Below are positions 1 through 5,576 of a stretch of 12,124 nt of DNA, piece after piece. The DNA is taken from positions 1 through 12,124 of the forward strand of contig DCOU01000039.1 in NCBI GenBank assembly GCA_002322525.1, written 5' to 3'. Within the stretch, counting starts at the first letter, position 1. Each line of letters opens with the position of its first letter. Made by a program: the position numbers and the translations under genes. Below the pieces are notes generated by a model, which saw nothing but the letters and a program-made list of their open reading frames with translations, was not told the DNA's origin and did no database searches. Source of the stretch: Candidatus Omnitrophica bacterium UBA1562 (GTDB lineage: Bacteria; Omnitrophota; Gorgyraeia; Gygaellales; Profunditerraquicolaceae).

Positions 1-180
1 TTTTGCTGTCGGGATAGTTCGGCCTTACAACTTACGGAGTGAAACGACGTAAGTTGTAGACCGTAGGTCGTCTGCGAATTAAACCCCCCACCACTTTCAC
101 TATAGCGTAAGCTAAACACGAAAGTGGTGGGGGGTTAACTCGGACATAAGAGTTAGTCTCATCGCATTCGCCTAACTCTT
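1..180. repeat. composite intergenic hairpin repeat, copy A, downstream of ftsQ
   Basis: No gene is seen between the left edge and the ftsQ stop. Bases 1-19 are identical to 5539-5557, so the window opens inside the 3' half of another copy of the hairpin found next to murG. An 11-bp stem follows (26-36 with 48-58, TACAACTTACG/CGTAAGTTGTA), then a small GACC/GGTC hairpin (59-69), then GCGAATTAA. Next comes a perfect 17-bp stem (82-98 with 120-136, AACCCCCCACCACTTTC/GAAAGTGGTGGGGGGTT). A last 9-bp stem (148-156 with 172-180, AAGAGTTAG/CTAACTCTT) contains the ftsQ stop codon. The order of parts matches copies B and C. The strong central stem could slow or end transcription, but no T-run follows it on the minus strand, so I do not call a terminator. 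Confidence 0.8.
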
Positions 181-957
181 GCCCTCGTTAAACTTTATTA
201 CCGGTTCCTTAAACCTTAAATCAATATATTTTATATTGCTTATATCGTCACCCAACTGAGCAAATAATCCTGCCAGAACTTGAATCTTATCGCCAATATC
301 ATCTTGTCCAATCTTAACTTCTAAGGCTTTGAAATCCGTTACTACTTGCCCTTTGAGATAATCTGACAGCTGGATAAAACATGATATATTAGCAGGATTT
401 GCTACATCGATTCTTTCAATTTTATATTTTTTTAACAAGTTATTTATTTCTATTTCTTTTATAATATTTAAAGCGACAATTAATTCTTTAATTTTATATT
501 GTTTACCGGGCTTTGGCCCTAAAATCTTTCTTTCTAAACCTATAATAACCGGCAGATCCTCAGCTTCTCGCCCTTGTGGTAAATCAAACAATACCAGGGC
601 GCTATCCACACAAAAGTATCGATACAGCTTTACATAGGCAAGGGGTTTGCGCTCTGTAAAACCTATAAATAAACGGTTAGGCAAAATCCTGAATAACCTG
701 ATATTTTTATAAACCGGGTATAGTTCTGATATATACCGCGATTCTTTCTTTAAGTCAATATGAAAGATATTACGGCCTAAAAGATACGAAAAATCAAAGG
801 TTTCTTCCGGCTTGTTAACAACAATATACTTTATCTTAAAATAATCTAAATTTTTTAAGGCCGCTCCGAGATATCCTATAATAAAAACCAGCACAATAAA
901 AATTGTTAGACCTAAGATTGCTAATTTAATCGGCAGGTTTATTTTGTGCTTTGTCAT
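172..957 (-). CDS. ftsQ: cell division protein FtsQ/DivIB
   Basis: FtsQ is a bitopic inner-membrane divisome protein that links early and late division proteins through its periplasmic part. The 261-residue product has a short basic cytoplasmic N-terminus, one hydrophobic segment (about 9-31), a POTRA-like region (about 40-108) with LLGRNIFHID at 59-68 and LPNRLFIGFTERKPLA at 92-107, then a beta domain ending in YIDLRF (244-249) and the terminal strand PVIKF. Length, layout and position after ddl all fit the family. Overall sequence conservation is low, as is usual for FtsQ. The ATG lies 32 bp inside the end of ddl with no Shine-Dalgarno sequence that I can see, so translational coupling to ddl is likely. 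The last codons and the TAG stop fall in a hairpin of the adjacent composite repeat, so the NEGKS tail may be repeat-derived. ftsA and ftsZ would be expected further left. Confidence 0.9.
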   Translation of the reverse strand: MTKHKINLPIKLAILGLTIFIVLVFIIGYLGAALKNLDYFKIKYIVVNKPEETFDFSYLLGRNIFHIDLKKESRYISELYPVYKNIRLFRILPNRLFIGFTERKPLAYVKLYRYFCVDSALVLFDLPQGREAEDLPVIIGLERKILGPKPGKQYKIKELIVALNIIKEIEINNLLKKYKIERIDVANPANISCFIQLSDYLKGQVVTDFKALEVKIGQDDIGDKIQVLAGLFAQLGDDISNIKYIDLRFKEPVIKFNEGKS

Positions 958-1918
958 AGGCGAGTTTAATTAATTTAATACACAATTGAGAAAAATCTAT
1001 TCCCACCACCTTTGCAGCTTTGGGCAAGAGGCTAGTTGCGGTAAGCCCGGGGATGGTATTAATTTCTAAAACAAAAGGAATATTATCGTCGCTTAAAATC
1101 ATATCAACTCTGGAGCAGCCATAACAACCTAACAGTTTATGTGCCGATAAACCTGCCTCCTGCGCATTTTGGGCGATTTCATCTTCTAACTCTGCAGGCA
1201 CTACATAGTCTGTCATTCCCGCCTGATATTTAGCTTCGTAATCAAAAAATCTTTTTTTGGGAATTATCTCTATTACAGGCAAAGCCTTTTCATCTAATAT
1301 GCCCACGGTTATTTCTCTGCCCTTTATATATTCCTCGATAATTATTCTTTCGTCAAAACTGAAAGCCAAATCCACTGACTTATACAGCTCTTCTTCTCTT
1401 TCAACAATAGATAAGCCGATGCTTGAACCCTGCGAAGCTGGCTTTACCACCAGAGGCAGAGTGAAATCATTGTGATGAGTTTTCCAATTTGCATTATAAG
1501 AAAGTTTGTCTTCTGCTTTGTATCTTGGAACAGCTAAACCGGATGCCTCAAATATTTTGCGGGAGGCAATCTTATCCATCGCCAGTCTACTAGCCACAGC
1601 ACCTGAACCTGTATAAGGAATCTTTAAGGTATCCAGAATCTCCTGTATTTGCCCATCTTCGCCAAAACGGCCGTGCAGAGCGATAAAGGCGGCATCTATT
1701 CCATGAGATTTTATTAAACGTATATTCTCCTCTTTCCCGTCTGTTTTTATGTCAATAGCGGCTACTTTCAGTCCTGCCTGGTTTAAGCTCTCGGACACTG
1801 CTTTGCCGGATTTTAGCGATATCTCTCTTTCTGTAGACGGGCCGCCCATGAGCACGCCGACCTTGCCAAAGCTTCGTTGAATTCGTGAGTTCGTGAGTTC
1901 GTGAGTTCGTGAGTTCAT
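926..1918 (-). CDS. ddl: D-alanine--D-alanine ligase
   Basis: This ATP-grasp ligase joins two D-alanines in the cytoplasm to make the dipeptide that MurF uses. Numbered from the TTG at 1924, two codons upstream of my chosen ATG, the visible motifs are VGVLMGGPSTEREISLKSG (22-40), HGRFGEDGQIQ (84-94), GSGAVASRLAMDK (106-118), the ATP-grasp strand VVKPASQGSSIG (159-170), KGREITVGIL (201-210), SRVDMI (271-276) and the metal/substrate segment EINTIPGLTATSLLPKAA (287-304). I prefer ATG 1918 because it gives an ATGA overlap with the murB stop. The TTG at 1924 adds two residues. About 16 residues precede the usual family start and are written by four tandem 8-bp units (1882-1913), an odd extension on an otherwise standard protein of about 330 residues. 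The 3' end overlaps ftsQ by 32 bp. Confidence 0.95.
   Translation of the reverse strand: MNSRTHELTNSRIQRSFGKVGVLMGGPSTEREISLKSGKAVSESLNQAGLKVAAIDIKTDGKEENIRLIKSHGIDAAFIALHGRFGEDGQIQEILDTLKIPYTGSGAVASRLAMDKIASRKIFEASGLAVPRYKAEDKLSYNANWKTHHNDFTLPLVVKPASQGSSIGLSIVEREEELYKSVDLAFSFDERIIIEEYIKGREITVGILDEKALPVIEIIPKKRFFDYEAKYQAGMTDYVVPAELEDEIAQNAQEAGLSAHKLLGCYGCSRVDMILSDDNIPFVLEINTIPGLTATSLLPKAAKVVGIDFSQLCIKLIKLAYDKAQNKPAD
1882..1913. repeat. four tandem 8-bp units within the first codons of ddl
   Basis: TTCGTGAG occurs four times in direct succession (1882, 1890, 1898, 1906), followed by a partial TTC. On the coding strand the unit is CTCACGAA, beginning just after the ddl ATG. Because 8 is not a multiple of 3, successive units are read in different frames (S-R-T-H-E-L-T-N-S-R). 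Any gain or loss of one unit would shift the ddl frame. Confidence 0.95.
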
Positions 1919-2874
1919 TGCCAAGTCTTTATTTCCGGTTTTAAATCAATATTAAATTTTTTTCTGACTTCTTGTTTTATTAAATCCATCAATTGCAAAA
2001 CGTCTCTGGAGGCCGCATTCTCCAGATTTAAGATAAAATTAGCGTGTTTCAAAGACACGCCGGCATCTTGAATCCTTTTACCTTTTAAACCGCATAAATC
2101 TATCAACCTACCAGCAGAATGTCCTTTTGGGTTTCTAAAGATACAGCCTGCGGAGGGTTTAGATAAATCCTGAGTAGACTTTCGATAATTAATATATTTT
2201 TTTATTCTCTCCTTGATTCTCTTTTTGTTTTCTTTTGCCAATCTTATGGCCGTACCTAAAATGATATATTTTGATAGACTGGACTTGCGGTAGCCAAACT
2301 CTATATCTTTTTTATGCAGGGTCTTTATTTTGCCATTATAATCCATCACCGTAACCGTTTCTACCAAATCCCCCATACTATGAACTATGAACTCTGAACT
2401 ATGAACTTTTTCCAATATTCCTGCATTCATCGCTAAGGCCCCGCCTACTGTGCCGGGAATTCCTGCTAAAAATTCTGCGCCTGATAAGCCGTACTCTCCG
2501 GCAAACAGAACAACTTTGCTAAGTGAAACACCGCTTCCTACATTAAGATAATTATTTCTATAAGATAACTTTTTGAAATAAGGTGCATTTAAGCGTAGAA
2601 CTACGCCGTTTATTCCTTTATCACTGATTAAAAGATTGCTGCCTCTACCGATGACGAAAATGGGCAAATTATATCTTTTTACTAAACTAAGCAATAATTT
2701 TAAATCATTTGCATCTTTGGGTTCAATAAAAAATTTAGCCGGGCCGCCGATTTTAAAGGTCGTATGATTTTTTAGCGGTTCTGCTAACCTAATTTTTCCC
2801 TTTATCCCGTTAAAAATCTCCCCCCGAATAATAGTCTTATTTTTAACGGGATTTAAATTTCTCCACCAATTCAT
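1915..2874 (-). CDS. murB: UDP-N-acetylenolpyruvoylglucosamine reductase MurB
   Basis: MurB is the FAD-dependent reductase that converts UDP-GlcNAc-enolpyruvate to UDP-MurNAc. Visible features are HTTFKIGGPA (37-46), the FAD-binding segment GRGSNLL (76-82), LAGIPGTVGGALAMNAG (136-152), GYRKS (194-198), PSAGCIFRNP (240-249) and the C-terminal Glu in LKPEIKTW (311-318). The proton-donor position normally Ser in E. coli MurB is Cys here, a substitution known in part of the family. The architecture without the extra tyrosine loop resembles type II MurB. Two things are odd. A palindromic insertion occupies residues about 8-25 (NPVKN...FNGIK), inside the overlap with murC. A run of 7-bp tandem units encodes about 10 extra residues (about 156-166) just after the MNAG motif. 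ATG 2874 starts 32 bp before the murC stop with no visible ribosome site, so coupling to murC is likely. Confidence 0.95.
   Translation of the reverse strand: MNWWRNLNPVKNKTIIRGEIFNGIKGKIRLAEPLKNHTTFKIGGPAKFFIEPKDANDLKLLLSLVKRYNLPIFVIGRGSNLLISDKGINGVVLRLNAPYFKKLSYRNNYLNVGSGVSLSKVVLFAGEYGLSGAEFLAGIPGTVGGALAMNAGILEKVHSSEFIVHSMGDLVETVTVMDYNGKIKTLHKKDIEFGYRKSSLSKYIILGTAIRLAKENKKRIKERIKKYINYRKSTQDLSKPSAGCIFRNPKGHSAGRLIDLCGLKGKRIQDAGVSLKHANFILNLENAASRDVLQLMDLIKQEVRKKFNIDLKPEIKTWQ
2377..2404. repeat. four tandem 7-bp units inside murB
   Basis: The units ACTATGA, ACTATGA, ACTCTGA and ACTATGA run without a break from 2377 to 2404. On the coding strand the unit is TCATAGT, translated in rotating frame to part of KVHSSEFIVHSMG. 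Most MurB proteins go almost directly from MNAG to the next strand here, so the run looks like inserted, expanded repeat DNA. The shared GAACT core suggests kinship with the 8-bp units in ddl. Confidence 0.9.
2801..2855. mobile_element. palindromic insertion in the murC/murB overlap (51-bp period)
   Basis: A perfect 14-bp inverted repeat (2804-2817 with 2839-2852, ATCCCGTTAAAAAT/ATTTTTAACGGGAT) encloses a 21-nt loop. TTTA flanks it on both sides (2801-2804 and 2852-2855), a spacing of 51 bp or 17 codons. Removing one spacing leaves murB reading RNLKGKIRLAEPL, a normal start of the mature fold. It also leaves murC ending EKFKGKN with a TAG stop. As it stands, the insertion gives murC its present TAA stop (FKSR) and murB about 17 extra residues. 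Confidence 0.85.
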
Positions 2875-4213
2875 CGCAAATTTTTACAATATCGCCCGCT
2901 CCTAAGGTAATCAGCAAATCGTGCGGCTTCATAATTTTTAAAATATGTGCAACTATTTCTTCCTTGGCTAGAAAATATATTTGTTTATCCGGTAAGCGCT
3001 CTTTTATTTTATCATATATAAGCCTGGCGCTTACTCCCTCTTGTGGCCGTTCACCTGCAGCGTATATATCTGTCACGATAATATAATCGGCTAAATCAAA
3101 ACTCTTGCCAAATTCGTCGGAAAGTAATTTTGTGCGTGTATAACGGTGCGGCTGAAATACGGCAATAAGCCGGTTAAATTTTAAGCTCTTTAACGCAGAA
3201 AGCGTTGCTTTTATCTCTGCAGGATGATGCGCATAATCGTCGATGAGCAAATATTCCTTATTGTCAAATTTAATTTCCAGCCTTCTCTTAGCACCTTTAT
3301 AATGCTTGAGCGTCTCTTTTATAAATCTTAATTCTATCCCCAATTCTAATCCCAAAGCAATAACCGAAAGGGCATTGGAGATATTATGCCGGCCTCCCAA
3401 AGCCAAATAAAATCTATCTATAAATTTATTTCCATAAAAACAATCAAATTCCGAAGACAGGCCTTTTATCCGGATATTCTTAGGATATACATCGGCACCG
3501 GCTTCCAGGCCAAAGAGTACATATTTATTCTTATAATTTTTGAATATACCCTTTAGATTTATATCATCGCTGCAAGCAAACACACAACCGTTATCCTGCG
3601 TATTATTTATGAATTCACCGAAAGTAGCAATCTCATTTCTAAAATCCTTATAGTAATCAAGATGCTCATAATCTATATTCGTAATTATAGAATATTTAGG
3701 CCGGTAATATAAAAAAGAACCGTCAGATTCATCTGCTTCTGCTACAAAAAATTCACCCGTTCCTAAACGGGCATTAGTCTCTATGTTCCTTAAAACACCG
3801 CCTACCGCTACCGTAGGAGAAAGCCCTGCTTGCAATAAAAGATAAGATACAAGAGAGGCAGTTGTGGTCTTGCCGTGGCTGCCTGTAACTGTAATGACAG
3901 TCTCATCCTTCATAAGACGCGCTAAAGCCTCTGCCCTCTTTATCAAAGGGATGCCCTGTCTTTTTGCTTCTCTCATCTCAGGATTCTCTTCGCCAATTGC
4001 AGAGGAATAAACAATTAAATCAGCGCCTTGAATATTTAGAGGATTGTGCCCGATAAATATATCTGCCCCCAATTCTTTAAGTTCTTCTGTGATTTTATTT
4101 TCCTTCAAATCCGAACCGCTTACTTTGAACCCTTTGCGTAAAAGTAACTGGGCAATCCCGCTCATTCCAATACCGCCTATACCGATTAAATGATAATGTC
4201 TATCTTCTTTCAT
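2843..4213 (-). CDS. murC: UDP-N-acetylmuramate--L-alanine ligase MurC
   Basis: MurC adds the first residue of the stem peptide, usually L-Ala, to UDP-MurNAc using ATP. All three Mur-ligase domains are visible in 456 residues: an N-terminal Rossmann domain with HLIGIGGIGMSGIAQ (8-22); the central ATPase with P-loop GSHGKTTT (111-118), EADESDGSFL (159-168), DYEHLDYYKD (181-190) and HNISN (276-280); and the C-terminal domain with DDYAHHPAEIKATL (325-338), QPHRYTRT (354-361) and LGAGDI (437-442). The histidine in GSHGKTT and the DDYAHHP motif separate MurC from MurD, E and F. No insertion is visible in the body of the protein, but the last codons and the TAA lie in the left arm of the palindrome at 2801-2855. 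The ATG at 4213 lacks a clear ribosome site. A 361-bp repeat-rich gap precedes it, so it may carry its own promoter. Confidence 0.97.
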   Translation of the reverse strand: MKEDRHYHLIGIGGIGMSGIAQLLLRKGFKVSGSDLKENKITEELKELGADIFIGHNPLNIQGADLIVYSSAIGEENPEMREAKRQGIPLIKRAEALARLMKDETVITVTGSHGKTTTASLVSYLLLQAGLSPTVAVGGVLRNIETNARLGTGEFFVAEADESDGSFLYYRPKYSIITNIDYEHLDYYKDFRNEIATFGEFINNTQDNGCVFACSDDINLKGIFKNYKNKYVLFGLEAGADVYPKNIRIKGLSSEFDCFYGNKFIDRFYLALGGRHNISNALSVIALGLELGIELRFIKETLKHYKGAKRRLEIKFDNKEYLLIDDYAHHPAEIKATLSALKSLKFNRLIAVFQPHRYTRTKLLSDEFGKSFDLADYIIVTDIYAAGERPQEGVSARLIYDKIKERLPDKQIYFLAKEEIVAHILKIMKPHDLLITLGAGDIVKICDELVEKFKSR

Positions 4214-4574
4214 AAACTAATACAAACGAAATAAATAAATTTACATATTGTATTGCACAGATTAGCACAGATGAGAAGCCAGCTACCTGTCGGCAGACAG
4301 GCAAGATTAGCACAGATAGATTTTATCTGTGCCCATCTGTTTCTTTTAATCTGTGCCCATCTGTGAATAAAGATTGCATTCTTTAATGTAAGAATATTTA
4401 ATGCGTTCGTATTATATGCAAACATTAAATTTCTAATTTCCAATATCCAATAAATACCAATAATACCAATGAATGTCCAATTTCCAATTACCAAAACAAT
4501 AATTAGAGATTGGGATTTGGGATTTCATTGGGATTTGGTATTTATTGGTAATTATTGGGATTTTAAACATGCTG
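4214..4574. repeat. 361-bp gap between the peptidase gene and murC: two repeat clusters
   Basis: I see no credible gene here. Bases 4256-4365 hold seven CACAGAT/ATCTGTG heptamers: three in one orientation (4256, 4266, 4311) and four in the other (4325, the truncated 4335, 4349, 4359). They include a 9-bp stem GCACAGATA/TATCTGTGC (4310-4318 with 4324-4332) and a small CCTGTC/GACAGG hairpin (4286-4291 with 4296-4301). Bases 4436-4563 are filled with CCAAT/ATTGG-type units arranged as an inverted pair, including the perfect 14-bp arms CCAATAAATACCAA (4447-4460) and TTGGTATTTATTGG (4535-4548). Open frames across this gap are low-complexity products of the repeats. Confidence 0.85.
4411..4440 (-). 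promoter_or_regulatory. possible promoter for murC
   Basis: On the minus strand a perfect TATAAT (complement of 4411-4416) is preceded by TGCA, close to an extended -10, in an AT-rich stretch between the two repeat clusters. No convincing -35 is visible. If used, transcription would start near 4404 and the leader would carry the ATCTGTG hairpins before murC. This is weak evidence in AT-rich DNA. Confidence 0.3.
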
Positions 4575-5432
4575 TTATTTATTAAGAATGTATTTCTGCC
4601 AGGCCTGATCCAACTCCTGAATATTTCTAAAAGGATAGGCATAGCTTATTGCCCTTTCTAAATCCGCTTTATCTCTTAAATTCTGGCAGAAGAGGATAAA
4701 ATTATCCTTACCGAATTCTTTCACCATATAATCTATCATACTTACTGCCTCGGCATAAAACAGGAGTGCCGATTCGTTATCCTTTATTAACTGGGGGTTA
4801 ATTTTAGAAAGATTTTCTAAATTGACGAATTTATTTGTAGCAATCGCCTCTATTACCAACTTATGTGCCATTGAATATATTAAATTCTCCTGATAAGAGG
4901 CAACCCCTTCATCTAACCAGATAGGTACAGCCTGATTATCAAAACCTACAAATTCCCTGAAAATGATGTGCCCCATTTCATGAGGAAGGGTTGTCTGGAA
5001 GAATCCTTTTGCATAAGGAAACGTGTGTATTACCTTTTCTTTTATTATAGCACACCCTACAGACCAACCAGGCTGGTTCGTAGCAGTCTGATAAGCTTTA
5101 GCGTCATCGTGGATATAAATCTTGGCCCGGTTATCCCAGAGCCAAAAATCAAATCTTCTGAATCCTAAATCATCAGCTATCTTGTCGTAGTAATATTCAG
5201 ATTTCTCTATAAGCTGTTCTATAAAATCTCCCGGTGCATTTTTATAATATACAATAAAATGTGTGCTCTTTACAACAGACCAATCATTGGTATTGGCTAA
5301 GGTAAAAGACAACCATAGACAAAATATCGCGACGGTCAAGAAAATCGCCTTCGGCGATAACTCTAATGTGCGATTTTCAGTGGTTAGGAAAGTATAAAAT
5401 ACTTTCCTACACCATAAAATACATCTTCTCAT
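4575..5432 (-). CDS. putative secreted zinc metallopeptidase (peptidase MA-like gluzincin)
   Basis: The 285-residue product has a hydrophobic signal segment (about 29-46, AIFLTVAIFCLWLSFTLA), then WSVVKSTHFIVYYKN (51-65), a start typical of peptidase-MA-like minigluzincins. The zinc motif HEMGH is at 151-155, and WLDEGVASY (172-180) carries the downstream zinc-ligand Glu175, which together make the gluzincin HExxH...E signature. The C-terminal part is helical. I infer secretion or anchoring on the periplasmic side. The substrate is unknown. It is not a usual dcw gene, yet it lies between murG and murC in the same orientation, 60 bp after the murG stop, which suggests a cell-envelope role. The N-terminal 28 residues are unusual: two hairpins (5340-5378 and 5385-5409) encode most of them. 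ATG 5432 is the only ATG before the signal segment. A shorter, non-ATG start is possible. Confidence 0.8.
   Translation of the reverse strand: MRRCILWCRKVFYTFLTTENRTLELSPKAIFLTVAIFCLWLSFTLANTNDWSVVKSTHFIVYYKNAPGDFIEQLIEKSEYYYDKIADDLGFRRFDFWLWDNRAKIYIHDDAKAYQTATNQPGWSVGCAIIKEKVIHTFPYAKGFFQTTLPHEMGHIIFREFVGFDNQAVPIWLDEGVASYQENLIYSMAHKLVIEAIATNKFVNLENLSKINPQLIKDNESALLFYAEAVSMIDYMVKEFGKDNFILFCQNLRDKADLERAISYAYPFRNIQELDQAWQKYILNK
5340..5413. repeat. two hairpins in the signal-peptide region of the metallopeptidase gene
   Basis: Two palindromes sit side by side. One has a 9-bp stem GAAAATCGC/GCGATTTTC (5340-5348 with 5370-5378), which also contains an alternative ATCGCC/GGCGAT hairpin. The other is a perfect 11-bp stem TAGGAAAGTAT/ATACTTTCCTA with a 3-nt loop (5385-5409), extendable by GGT/ACC past a bulged C. 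They do not end in CCCG and lack clear triplet-spaced direct repeats, so they are not of the same class as the palindromes in murD or murB. Confidence 0.75.
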
Positions 5433-5440
5433 TTAACTTA

Positions 5441-5576
5441 ATGAGCGCATAACTTACGGAACACAAAGTGCGACGTAAGTTATTTGCGCGAATTAACCCC
5501 GACAGCTGCAAGAAAATTTGGAACAAATTTTCGAAGCGTTTTGCTGTCGGGATAGTTTGGACGAATAACTTATGTC
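5441..5576. repeat. composite intergenic hairpin repeat, copy B, between murG and the peptidase gene
   Basis: Stem 1 pairs GCGC+ATAACTTACG (5445-5458) with CGTAAGTTAT-tt-GCGC (5474-5489), with a 2-nt bulge. GAATTAA follows, then a 9-bp stem CCCGACAGC/GCTGTCGGG (5498-5506 with 5543-5551). Nested within it is a second 9-bp stem GAAAATTTG/CAAATTTTC (5512-5520 with 5524-5532). A final half-unit, GGAC-ga-ATAACTTAT-GTCC, ends near 5576. The central hairpin lies inside the murG reading frame and gives it a tail and a stop codon. Confidence 0.85.

Noticed and set aside
82..136. Rho-independent terminator downstream of ftsQ
   Set aside because: The 17-bp stem is strong, but neither side is followed by a T-run, and the same type of hairpin occurs within the operon, where termination would be harmful.
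4256..4365. CRISPR-like array
   Set aside because: The units are 7 bp, occur in both orientations and have irregular spacing, with no 20-40 bp direct repeats or even spacers.
4210..4642. Two minus-strand open frames of 94 and 69 codons in the gap upstream of murC
   Set aside because: They are translations of the ATCTGTG and CCAAT repeat clusters, with repetitive peptides, and one overlaps the peptidase gene. No family resemblance.
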